From contig JAVLRN010000002.1 in the NCBI GenBank assembly GCA_032821775.1, positions 3,968,001 through 4,032,000 of the forward strand: a stretch of 64,000 nt of DNA, written 5' to 3'. The notes beneath the pieces are model-generated. The model searched no databases. It saw only the letters and a list, made by a program, of their open reading frames with translations, and was not told the DNA's origin. The translations under genes and the position numbers were made by a program. How positions within the stretch are numbered: position 1 is the first letter of the stretch; each line of letters begins with the position of its first letter. Below are positions 45,267-55,485 of this stretch, piece by piece. The stretch is from Sanguinoderma infundibulare (taxonomy: Eukaryota > Basidiomycota > Agaricomycetes > Polyporales > Polyporaceae).

Positions 45267-48200
45267 TTAGGACATCTGTTTGTCAAATAGGTACTTAAAC
45301 AATACAAAGTCATGGTGCCGGAGGTAAGGGTTAACGTAAAAACGAGAACATTTATCAAGCACATTCTTGGACGTCCATGTAGTATCCATCTCTTTACCCC
45401 ACTTGGGAATGAGATGGACACTGCGTACAATCTGGGTTACAGAAATAATGGAGACACGACGGCGATGATTTCGAGAGGAATATGACACTTGGAACATACC
45501 CGTGTGGCTCCGGCTGCCAACGGAATGGTGTAAACCATTCGACAAAGGCGACAGGGTCCTTCTGAAAATCGTCACCGTATGCCAACGGCAGCCGCAGAAT
45601 TGCTCGAACACGAGCAACACGTAGGCCTGTGTGAAGGCAATTAGCTGTTATACCCCAAATGCGACCACAGGTCCACAGCAAGATGTACCATCAAGTGGAT
45701 TGTCTGACTCGGGGTGCCTTGGCGATTCACGCACAAGGACAGTGTCGAAATGAGCGGGGACGGCTGGGTGGAGAGGTCGGGCAGGCTGAGCAGGTGTGGC
45801 GCGGATGACATCCTTGATGGGAAGGCGGGAGACTTGACTCATGGGGGGGAGGAAGACATACATGCGCCTGTACAGTGCAAAGCGAGTGCTGCTATGAATG
45901 GATTGAGCAACCAGTGCAAGCTGGTGATCGTGGGCGCGTGAGGCAGTTCGGAGATACTCCTCAAGGGCACGTACAAAATCCTTGCACCCAAAGTCATGGA
46001 CGAGTTCGCGAACCGTGACTCCACGCAGTCCGGGGTTCTTCGCGACAACGTACTGCGGGAGTTGCTCGCCCATAGCCTCATGAGCTCTGCCATCCATCTC
46101 AATATCTCCATCTGCATCCTCGTCGCCTTCGGGTGGGGAATCGACCTCGGAAACAGGTGGGACAGCCCAGTCCAAGAATGTCTGGAAGCGATGGACCGCC
46201 TCTTGACGGTTCAGCCAGACCGTCATCTGCTTGATGTATGCCCTCTTGTTTGATGCCGCATAGCCCCTCTTTGCATAGTCGATGTGAAGCCGCTCGGATT
46301 GCTCAGTATTGTAACCGTCGGTGGTGCCCAGTTTCCGGATAGACAGTGGATAGTGTTGAGCGGAGTGGAGCTTTGGGATGTTGTAGTGCTGACGGACGCC
46401 TTCTCGAATAAAGACGTGTTTGTGTTGATGAAAGGAAGCCCAGGCAGCATCGAGGCGAGCGAGAGAGTCATCGGAGTGGGTTTCGAAGTGAGAGTAGTAG
46501 ATGAAGTCGAGGACCGCACGCACGGCAGCTAAGACATCCGGATCAGACCCGCCGGTGATGGCGCCAATGAAAACCTTCTCCATCTGCTTGTACTCTGTCC
46601 CTGTCCACTGCGACACGAGCGAGATCCCCTTTTTGAAGTGATGCAACGACGGATGCGACGGCATAGCCTTGAATCGACGATCCAGCTCATCAGCCCCGCC
46701 ATCCAGACAAGCTGTGGCCCAGGAGACGGTGTGGTCCTTGAACACGCCTTTGTGAAGCTGGTGGAGGAGGTCGGGTGTGATGCACGAAAAGATGTCGCAG
46801 TGAGGTAAGTGTCTCCAGAATGGGTCGATGAGGCGCAGTCCGAGTTGCTTGAACTCAGATGGCTTGTCTCCGCGCACCTGCTCCTGAATGATGTCCCATA
46901 TGACGGCCTGATCCTTCATAACAGAATATACCGACTCCCCTCGCTTCGACGAGTGCACGGAGCACTTCGGACAGAAGTTCTCCTGGCAACCCAACACAAG
47001 ACACTGCTCGGGGTGGTCTGCGATATACGCGGCGAGGATGGGGAAGACACGACGGCGCACACCATCGGCACAGGTCATCTCGACGCCATTCTTTCCCGCT
47101 TCGACCAATGGCTCGAGGATCGCCTTCATGCACTCGTGGAAGATGCGGTACCCCTCAAGAGATCGCTGCTTGCCTTTCGTGAAGCATTCGAGCTTCGTAA
47201 CAGGTATGTAGCCTATGAGGACCGTTGCATGTTTCGAAGGCTGACGGCGGATGTCCTTGGAGATGTTGCCAATGGTCAGGTAGACAGGCCACGCTTGTTT
47301 GTCGCCAGAGAACCGCGAAAGCTGCGTCTTGTCAGAGGCGATAATGACAGGGGCAACTGTGGCACCTTGTGGAAGGACGCTCTTCTACATGTGAGTCGAG
47401 CATGCACATTTTTATGAGGAAACCAGTACTTACAAGGATATCCCACCACCAATCAGCTGTCCACATCTCATTGAAGATTCGCTCAGTGCTGTCGCTGTTT
47501 CCGTACAACTTCTCAGGTGCGAACTTCATGAATGCCTTGAATGCGGGGTTTCCAATCAGCTCGTGGATGCATTCGACTGGATTGCGACGCCATAGTTCGA
47601 GGGTTTCAGTCATCCGCTCGCCGTTCTCGTTGACTAGGTCTCCCATCACCTCCCACTCATCACAAACCCACTCCGGGCCCATCGGAAGCTTGTCAACGCA
47701 CTTCAGGTACGTATATTTGTTATGGAATGTGGGGCGCGTCTGATTGCGTGTCTAAAACATCAACTGTAAGACATTCCCGTCGAAGTCTGCGAAAACATCA
47801 TCGACATGGCAGACATACAATGGGAAGGGCAAGAAAGTTCTCAATATCCTCCTGACTGAGCCCGCTTGTGGTCATCCAGCTCCCCAACCCCCATTCCTCC
47901 GCATTTGCGAATGGCGCATAGAGACCCTGCCCACCCGCCTGCTGTCTTTCGAGGAGCTCTTCGAAAAATGTCTTGGCATGCCCGAGGGTTGTCGCGACCT
48001 CCTCGGGATACTCACCAACCCATGGATGCTTCGGCAAGCCCCCAGCCTCAATGTCCTCAACATCTTCCACTGTGACTGTTCGGCGTGGACGTGTTTGTGG
48101 TGGGTAGTCGCTGTTTGCAGTCCGAGCAGGTTCTTCTGGTGGAGCGACGTCTTCGTACACCATGGGATCGTCCATATTCGGTTCTTCATCGGCAGAACCA

Positions 48201-48382
48201 GGCGCGGAGAGAGCGGGAGGTATGTCGACAGCTTGAGTGTCTGCGCCGATAATATCATTGACATGTCCACGCAGCGCATCGCGACAGTCAGGTGTGAGAG
48301 CAATATGGGTACGGAGTCCTTGGAGTGTAATCGTGCCATGGCGGCACTTGCCGCAAAAGTACTGCTTATGTTTTCGAGCCAT
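45267..48382 (-). CDS. Plavaka transposase, C-terminally frameshifted
   Basis: Exons 47819-48382, 47434-47751, 45689-47384 and 45267-45626, with phase-matching introns, would give about 1,080 residues. Exon 1 starts with a C2H2-like finger (CGKCRHGTITLQGLRTH) and has GSWMTTSGLSQEDIENFLAL. Exon 2 has the Plavaka block TRNQTRPTFHNKYTYL. Exon 3 has LAAYIADHPEQCLVLGC and CPKCSV, DIFSCITPDLLHQLHKGVFKDH and HYNIPKLHSAQHY, diagnostic of this family. In the last exon WFTPFRWQPEPH runs out of frame and the expected continuation (GMFQVSYSSRN...VRSVHLIPKWG) lies in the next frame. An extra base in the GGG/CCC run at 45499-45501 explains it. As read, the protein ends early with about 35 aberrant residues. 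Confidence 0.78.
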
Positions 48383-48686
48383 TGTAGAGAGTCTAGCAGG
48401 TAAAGCCTAGAGAGATGTGCAGGGATTGTGTTCCACAGTCGAGACTAAAGTCATTGAGCCATGGCGCATTCAGCGGCGGTCTGTGCACCTGCGCCACCAA
48501 ACGTGGCGAATACAGCCATCGGCACCCGCATTCATTCCCTCCGCCATTGTCTTTCATAGATATGTTATGTCTTAAACCCCTGATAGGGACTGCATGCGCG
48601 ATCAAGCCAGTTCGACATCGAATTTGGACCAGGTACTTGTATACTCCGTGGTAGCCCCCATCCCATACGCTACGTACTCAGGCTAA
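48383..48686. other. Short non-coding stretch inside the Plavaka element
   Basis: About 300 bases upstream of the transposase start; presumably its promoter. No gene recognised. Confidence 0.35.
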
Positions 48687-49844
48687 ACGCGGTACCCAGC
48701 GTATGTCTGCCTCGACACTCGTCGCGTTCGCACTCTGGCTCATCGGCAAAATGGACCCTCCATCGGTCGTCTGGTTTGTAGCCGCATCGACCTCGGTTTC
48801 ATCGCCCGCCTTGGTGTCATTCTCGTCATCGTCGTGCATGCCGGTGAACCCATCGCCTGTGCTCAGCCCACCAGTCTTGAGGCTCCCGGACGTCCACCCG
48901 CTCTTGCTCCTCGCGCCACCGGGGCTCGGCACCCCTGCGGGGCTCGGAAGCCCAACGTTCGCGCTCCGTCCGTTAACTGTGTTATCCCAGCTGCCACGAC
49001 GAGAGCTCCTCAGACGCAACGCACGCACACTCGCATCGACAGCATAATTGACGTACCACTCCCCCTCCTCCATACCCTCCTCGAAGTCTCCCATCATAAA
49101 GTGGCTCCGCACTATCGGTAAGGCCTGCAGCGTTACTGCACTGGGAAACCGAGTCGTTGGCGATCGAGCATCATCCGGACAAGGCGAGCGCCGCAGCACC
49201 AACATGGGGCCCAGGGAACCCAAACGCGGACGAGGCCAGCATGAGCACCGATGCGTTGTCAGGGGGCGGAGAAGATGGGCGAGGCTTGTTTCGTGGATGG
49301 TGAGCAGTGTACAGAGGGGCAGTTATAGTCGCCCCTCGGGTAACCGCGGTGCTGGAGTTGCCTGAGGATGGGCGAGAGGCGCTTGACGGAGATGGAGGGG
49401 GATGGCAGAGAAGGTGATCGATCCAGCGGAGGGACCGGAAGAATGTGTACGGATGTTAGGCGGAAGACGATTGCCTAGAGTCGTCGGAATAGGCGGGACT
49501 TGAGCGATGTGGGCCATGCCCCCAGTAAGGTCAATGCTGAGCAACATTGTGGGCTTGGTGCTCCTGGCCATGCTTCTGAACGTGCGCGAATGGGAGAGGT
49601 ATGAGGAAGAGGAACGAGATGGGGAGGGAGAGGGAGGGGAGCTTGGTGGAAGAGGGCGCACCGATGCATCTTCGTCCGCTTCGAGGTAGCTCGCAGGGTC
49701 CTGTGCGACAGACGATGTTATGTGTCTTCTTGTGCCTCGAGCTGGTGGTATTGCTCCGAACACAAGATTGGAGGGCGAGAGGAGGAGGCGGCGGCACAAA
49801 CAAGCGGAAGCGAGCTCACCGGGAAGGCTGAAAATCGCTGGCAT
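48687..49844 (-). pseudogene. Captured-looking uncharacterised gene fragment
   Basis: Two minus-strand coding-like stretches. One (about 49,323-49,844) begins MPAIFSLPG with a good GTGAGC donor and continues as a Ser/Pro-rich segment containing MLLSIDLTGGMAHIAQV. The other (48,687-49,223) encodes MMGDFEEGMEEGEWYVNYAVDASVRAL and an acidic tail to a stop. A piece in between reads NASVLMLASSAFGFPGP. The parts cannot be joined without a frame change. The sequence is unlike transposon proteins, so I infer a captured host gene, now damaged. Function unknown. Confidence 0.33.
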
Positions 49845-50107
49845 TCCGTAGTCTTGATGTGCGCCGTGTTTGGACTTGACGGTGGCGGTCAGCGCTTACC
49901 TCACGTGTTCCGTGCCCTGTACGATTTGGTCGGTCGCCGCGTCACATATACCCATAGCCCCTTCTATACTATTCCCCGGGACTCTCTGGCTCCCCCATCG
50001 TCGTCCCCAGCAGTTCTCTCGCCGCTTTTTGTACCCTGCATTCAACAACAATCCGATCTCTGCTCCTCTGCCGCCATTCTGCCCAGTGCTGCCGAGCACC
50101 GCCACCG

Positions 50108-50625
50108 CTGTTATCTGGACGCGCCATCGTACTCGTCCTTCTCAACCCAGCTCCCTGTCTCTCGATACAGTCCCCTCGGGTTCTATACAGGACACACGCA
50201 TCGACTCAGTCCTTCAACACCGCCCCGACCAAGAGCACGTCATTGTGCTCCACAGGCAAGCTTCAGTGCTGCCAGACGACCGAGACGGTGTGTGTCGTGT
50301 TTTGTTTCCCCTCGTACCCGTGAACTGACTGGCTCGGACTTCACGTTCAGGCCGGCTCCCTCACGGGCTCGCTCCTCCTAGGCCTCCTCGGCATCGTCAT
50401 CAGCGACTTGACGGAGGACATCGGCGTCAACTGTTCGCTCCTCTCCATCATCGGCCTCAGACAGGGCGGGTGCTCCGCTAACGCGGTGTGCTGCAAGAAC
50501 AACAACGTCGTACGTGTCATCGTCTACTTGTGGTGCTCTGCAGGAACACAAAGAGCTGACTAAGTTGTGGCTTAGGGTGGCTTGATCTCCGTGGGCTGCG
50601 TGCCTGTCATCCTCAAGCACACCAC
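50108..50625 (+). pseudogene. Captured class I hydrophobin gene lacking start and stop codons
   Basis: Hydrophobins are small secreted proteins that coat fungal aerial surfaces. Three segments (to 50287, 50351-50509, from 50576) splice in phase and contain the eight cysteines with class I spacing: C-x6-CC-x32-C-x12-C-x5-CC-x12-C. The glycine/leucine-rich loop (GSLLLGLLGIV) and the end GGLISVGCVPVIL are typical. A hydrophobic signal-like run (AIVLVLLNPAPCLS) precedes it, but the frame has no ATG upstream and no stop codon right after the last conserved residue. Instead the frame runs into exon 1 of the DUF6532-type gene, whose ATG is at 50626. Host origin, capture and decay are inference; a CTG start at 50108 is conceivable. 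Confidence 0.68.
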
Positions 50626-52761
50626 ATGGCAAAGCGGAAGACGCAGGCCCGGGACGATGACAACGAATCAGATGGGGATCATCAGGTACGTTATCGAATT
50701 GAATCTGTTAGGAAAAATTGAGACCGTATGCACACTCTGTGGAAAAGGCAACAGATCCTCCACCTGCCCAGTCAATGCGCACTCGCTCTGGTGGCAAGAA
50801 GCAGAAAGGCAATGGTAGCCTGTTCCAATTGTTAGAATGTTGATGACTGCTGACAGAAGTTCTTTTCTAAAGATGAACCGGAGGAGACCGAGGTCGAGCG
50901 TCTTAGACGTGAACTCACGATTGCCAAGCAGCGGCTGTCAAAAGTCAAGAAAGGCAAGGCTAAGGCTACGAATGCAGATGCGGAGGGGGATAGCGATCTT
51001 CCGTGCGAGTCTGAGGACGGTGTTGACGAGAGTGGTGAGGAGAATGTCACATCATCGCTCCAGGCTTCGGTACGTCGCAGTACGCCAGTCTAAGTTATGT
51101 TGTTTGACTGATGCAGCAAGAATGGCACATATAGCTTGCCAAGAGGTCAACAACCACTTTGAAACCTGCCCCGAAGGCTCGCGTTGTCCGCCATCGGGGT
51201 GACTCCGAGGTACCATCAACTTCGCCGCCGCAATCTGGTAAGTCATCCTACAGCCTCCTTATCTGCTTCTCATCATCACTACTGTCATCAGAGCTACCTC
51301 AGCCACAATCCGTTCCATCTCCGCCGCCATCACCGGGACCCCCTCCATCATCATCCGAGTCCAGCACGGCAAGAGTTGAAGACATACCTCCAGCTACGAC
51401 TACTGGCGATGGCCGTTCTACCCGGCACGCAGTGGGATCCAGCTCCAAAGCAGTGCGTCGTGAGATTTCTCAGCCTGTGACCACACCATCTCCCTCTCCG
51501 TCTGTGCATGGCACCACACCTCAGGTGCCACCGGCTGGTGCCATCAACAACACCTCTGCCCTGACCCACAACTCGGGTACCAGGGGCACAAACATAGCCC
51601 CTGCTCTCTCTTTACCTACACTTGTTCCCGCACCATTCCATAATGGCCAAAGACCACAGGGTTCGAAACCCAGCCCAAGCGACTACACTGAGGAGGTTAA
51701 GGAGTTACTAACCGAGGCCATCGCGCTGTTTTCATGTTATTTGTTCACAGTGCATGCCTTTCCCGAGCCAACTCAGCAGACCGAGTTCGCGACACGTGCA
51801 TGGAATCGCGTGTGTGCGTCGCGCGAGACACCAGTGATGTATGAGCTTTCAGATCGTATGATCCGTGCTGTGCGTTACTTGCTCATCTCAGCTGCGCATA
51901 CCTCCTTGACTTGTTTGCCTTACAGATCACATCTCGGAAGTCGTCTGCTCGGGGAGACATCTCTGACAACATCCGCCATAAGATTGCTGAAGCCTACGGC
52001 TTCAAGCCGCCTGTCACCACATCGGCTAAACAACAGAATGCGCAGCTGGCGATGCTGCTGGTCGCCAATGGTGCATTCCACCACAAAGTAAGTTTATGAA
52101 CTCTGTCGCTGTGTGGATCATTGGTGATGAGTCGTGCTCGGGCCCAGGAGTTTGATCATCCTACTGGAAAGAAGTCAAAGTTCAGCGAGCATCCGTTTAT
52201 TGTGCGCGCCATCCAGATCGCGTTTTTCGGAAACACACGCTCAGGTGCCGGCTTCACGCACAAGGAGCTCTTTGATCCCATCCCGGATGAGGCGATCGCC
52301 TTCATCCACACAATTGTACGTAGTCTTGAATCTGCTTCCAGTGTTGTTGCTAACCATCAGGAACAATACATCCAGATCCACGCGCACCTCTGCGAGTGGT
52401 CTACCGGAGAAGGCGTTAAGGAAGATTTCTCGGAAGCAAAGAACAAGACACTCTACAAAGGCTTTCTCGTGGACATCAAGACATACGGTGGTGGAAGCAA
52501 TGTGGCAGCGGCATGGTCTAATATTCGCAAGCGCATGTACACGAAGGCATTGTACATCTATTCATATCCTCTATCCATTGCCGCCATCATACTAACTACA
52601 AGGCTTGCTTGCTCAGCCGCTTGGGCGGCGGCATCACTCTCCAGGTTCAGGCCGCCCAGATGTCGACTACTGACATGGAAGCTGCTACCGCGGAGCTCGC
52701 AGATAGGACGGGGAACACCGATAGCGAAGATGAGGGGAATGGTGCCAATGGAATTGTGTAA
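50626..52761 (+). CDS. Plavaka-associated DUF6532-type protein
   Basis: Starts MAKRKTQARDDDNESDGDHQ and extends over about nine exons to TAA at 52759-52761. The N-terminal half is charged and Ser/Pro-rich (coiled-coil-like EPEETEVERLRRELTIAKQRL at about 50,857-51,070). The C-terminal half contains the conserved region: SDRMIRAV, then DISDNIRHKIAEAYGF, EHPFIVRAIQIAFFGNTRS, HKELFDPIPDEAIAFIHTI and HAHLCEWSTG...DFSEAKNKTLYKGFLVDI. This matches the DUF6532 family often found with Plavaka elements. The junction between the exon ending 50814 and that starting 50857 is out of phase, so a lesion or different splice exists there. Function unknown, possibly accessory to transposition. Confidence 0.6.
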
Positions 52762-53097
52762 GTGGTTGTAGTGGTGCTATCCGGGAGTAGCGATACCATT
52801 AGATACCCACTCGTCCCATAGTGATCTCGATTACAGTGCTCGGATGAATGCATTGTATTTCTGCGCATTTTTACACTGTGAACGGACGACAGCAAATCAA
52901 AACAGCCGTGCTAGCTGGCCTCGGCCAGTGCTCGAGGCGAATCGGCGAGTGCTCGAGACGTCTCGAGAGATCACCCATGCATCTCGAGAGTGATAGCTAG
53001 CGGCAGGCGGGTGCTCGACTACACTCGAGAGGGAGGGGGATGTCTCAGCCCGCTCGACCTGCTCTCGCGCCTCGCGAGCGCTCTCGAGCCAAGTGGA

Positions 53098-53109
53098 TTT
53101 TTCCTGATG
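53098..53109 (-). repeat. Plavaka right terminal inverted repeat
   Basis: Complement reads CATCAGGAAAAA; followed on the plus strand by TT. Confidence 0.8.
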
Positions 53110-53510
53110 TTCCTCCACGATCGCTACCGTGCGGTACACGGCGAAGCCTAACGCTTGGTGATCGACGGGGGAGGCACGAGGACGAGAGGACGAAGCGACA
53201 GTAGGTGTCGTCCATATTGGTCGAGGAGGGCTGACCAGACAGTGGGGGCTCGGCAGCAGGTCGTTATACGAAAGGAAAGCGAGGTCGAACGCGGGGGCCA
53301 GGGACACGGCGTGTGGACGGATGTCCGACACGCCGTCCCCGACCGGGAGACGTCGAGTCAGGAGGCCGGGTAGGGTGGAACAAGAACCGAAGCATGAGAA
53401 GGAAACGGTGATGAGTCTTCTTGCAAGCAGGCAGGAAAGGAAGGAGATATGGGTTTTGTTGTTTTCTAGATGCAGATGAGCGAAAGAAGATGATGAACAG
53501 CCGCATCGCT
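53110..53510 (-). pseudogene. 5' part of the host gene split by the Plavaka insertion
   Basis: A minus-strand exon ending at the transposon border encodes LGFAVYRTVAIVEE. Joined to 45109-45116 after removing one target copy it continues HL and meets a consensus donor. Upstream the exon is open for more than 90 codons without a clear ATG in the same frame. A candidate first ATG (MRLFIIFFR, about 53,505) lies in another frame, so an intron is likely. A TATAAAG box stands at 53567-53573. The product is unrecognised. Confidence 0.5.
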
Positions 53511-53566
53511 GGTGAGCGCTGGTAGATGATGGTTGTGGATGAGGAGATGGCGCTCCGGGGGTGGTT

Positions 53567-53573
53567 CTTTATA
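53567..53573 (-). promoter_or_regulatory. TATA box of the interrupted host gene
   Basis: TATAAAG on the minus strand, about 65 bases before the first candidate ATG of the split gene. Confidence 0.45.
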
Positions 53574-54173
53574 CCCTTCCCGATGGTGGCTAACCACCCA
53601 ACCTCCGGGTCCGATTTAGTAGGTAACCTTCCACATATGGCTAGCCTCGGTTGACTTGCAAAGAGCGAGGCTTGCGAGTGGCTTGCGAAGCCCATGTGTT
53701 GAGTTTCCGGACAGCCCTTCACATTGGCTGGGTTTCCGGCGGTGTGAGAGACGATAGATGACGCAATATGTGGCAGACATTGACGTTCGCATGTTGTGTT
53801 CGCCGCCCTCAGACCCGAGGAACCGAAGTAAGACGCGATCAGTTGAGAAACGGAAGAGGCAGCCGTAAGACGTCGAATGGGTGGACTCTGCGTCTACCTC
53901 GAAGTACTAGTGGTACGATAAATCTTTCGAATATGGGAGCTCAAGCCGACGTAGCGCAAATCATAGCACCTCACGCAAGCCGAATTGCCATGGTACCTGG
54001 GCGCTCAGCACAAGACGCGAAGCCAGCATATCCTCTCGCTGACCATGAGACTGTGCAAAGGTCTCCGCGGCGCATTTGGATACGTTTCCGCTAATCGTAC
54101 AAAACTTGTCACCCACCAAACGCGAGAGGACGCTCAGTACGACGACGGGTGCCTGAGAAGGGTCTGAAAGCCG

Positions 54174-55180
54174 TTAAGTCAACCTCCAACACAAAGAGTA
54201 GCGGGTGACACTCACCCCACCGTCAATCAACACCGTCTCCCCGTCGACGAACCAATTCGCGACCAGAAACAGCACAAGCGCACCCATGTCCTTGTTCGAT
54301 CCCGCACGCGCCTGCCCTGGCTGTATCGGGCGCGACACGAGCACCTCGAAGGCGAACGTTGTCCCCGGCGGGAGATGCGACTGTCCCAATTCGTCGATCG
54401 TGCCTGGCGCGCTCATCTCGGTGACGAACAGGCCCGGGGCGATGCCGTTCACCCGCACCCCGAGCGGGAGGAGCGAGTGCGCGAGTGCGGCGGTGGCTTG
54501 ACCGAGGGCGGACTTGGAGTAGCTGTATGGGAAGGAGAAGCCAGAGGTCGCCAAATCCTACCGCGCAAGCGATGAGATGTCGACGATTCTGATGTCCACG
54601 CGGATTGCGGAGGAAGATTGAAGACCGACCTTCGTCCAGCCGTTCATAGAGGATGTCGTGACGATCTGAGGCGCGAACCGCTGACCGCCGGGGCTTTCTT
54701 TCCACTTCTCCAAGAGAGGCAGGAAGGCGAAAGTGAGCTAGTAAGGGCCGACATCATTCGTCGTCAGAACTTCGTCAAAGTCCTCTTCAGTGACCGCGTC
54801 GAAGTAAGCTTTGACGAACATCTCGGCCTTTGCCTCTGCAGGCCTCTCGCACGGGCTGGGGGAGATGGACGTGAGGTCAAATAACCTCACATCGCATCGC
54901 GCGAACATGACAGTTCTTCTCTTCAGATCGACGATTTCTTGCGCTTCCCGGAGCATATCATATCACTGGCAGGCACAACGCTATGCGTCGACCCCTGAAA
55001 TGATCAGCTGATTTCCAGCTCACGGAACCTTAGCCATGGGGAACTAACGTACAGGTGAATGATCATAGGCCCGTACCCGCAGCCTGGCGGATCCTGCCAC
55101 GGACTCATGGCATCGATTGCTTTGAGTGCATTAATGCGATGATCTGCATGAGCGACACGTACCATATGTCAATTCAATCG
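54174..55180 (-). pseudogene. Decayed short-chain dehydrogenase/reductase (SDR)
   Basis: The C-terminal exon (54174 to about 54,555) reads YSYSKSALGQATAALAHSLLP with the SDR catalytic YxxxK. LGVRVNGIAPGLFVTEM follows, and then GETVLIDGG, a textbook classical SDR end. The preceding exon has LTFAFLPLLEKWKES and QIVTTSSMNGWTK, the catalytic-Ser strand. Just before it an in-frame TAG (54738-54740) follows NDVGPY, where SDRs usually have Trp or Phe. Further upstream the NAG motif is absent and only ALKAIDAMSPWQDPPG around 55.05-55.13 kb survives. The N-terminal TGxxxGIG cofactor motif was not found. Multiple lesions indicate a pseudogene. Confidence 0.6.
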
Positions 55181-55485
55181 ACAAACAAAGTCAGACGGTG
55201 AGCGCTGAGCCCTGCAGCTTGCGAGGGATGGAAGGATGGAGAGCTGATGGGGATGAGGACGGGCCAGCCCAGCGTATCGTGCCGGAGTACTAGTCATGCC
55301 GGAGTGTCACGGCCAACTTCGCGTGCTGTCACGGTGTGACGGAACGCGTCTCACGCGTTTGCACACGGCGACGGCGTGACGACGCGTTAGGCTCTCGCAC
55401 TGCTCAGCCCTGTTCGCCCAAGAGCTATCCACCCAACCTCGTCCTCCACGCTCGTCCCCTCACTCTACCTCGGTTAATCAACGAA
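55181..55485. other. Intergenic region / primase promoter
   Basis: About 300 bases upstream of the primase gene; includes two close ACGCGT-containing direct repeats (GACGGAACGCGTCTCACGCG and a GTGACGACGCGTTAGG stretch), a motif resembling MluI cell-cycle boxes of fungal DNA-replication genes. The functional link is speculative. Confidence 0.35.

Larger units (their letters stand above)
45117..53109 (-). mobile_element. Plavaka-type (CACTA-related) DNA transposon, 8.0 kb, with captured genes
   Basis: The ends are perfect 12-base inverted repeats CATCAGGAAAAA (45117-45128 and the complement of 53098-53109). Both are flanked by TT, a 2-base target duplication. Next to both ends are many CTCGAG-containing palindromic motifs (for example GCTCGAGAGCGC), as expected of subterminal transposase-binding sites. 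It contains a minus-strand Plavaka transposase, a plus-strand DUF6532-type gene and, between them, a hydrophobin fragment and a further gene fragment that look captured. The family call rests on transposase motifs; the precise terminus is supported by the interrupted host exon. Confidence 0.82.

Noticed and set aside
51655..51680. GGTTCGAAACC as a tRNA T-loop
   Set aside because: Lies within a coding exon and no acceptor stem or anticodon arm surrounds it.
45117..53109. LTR retrotransposon
   Set aside because: No long direct terminal repeats, reverse transcriptase or integrase motifs; termini are short inverted repeats with a Plavaka-type transposase.
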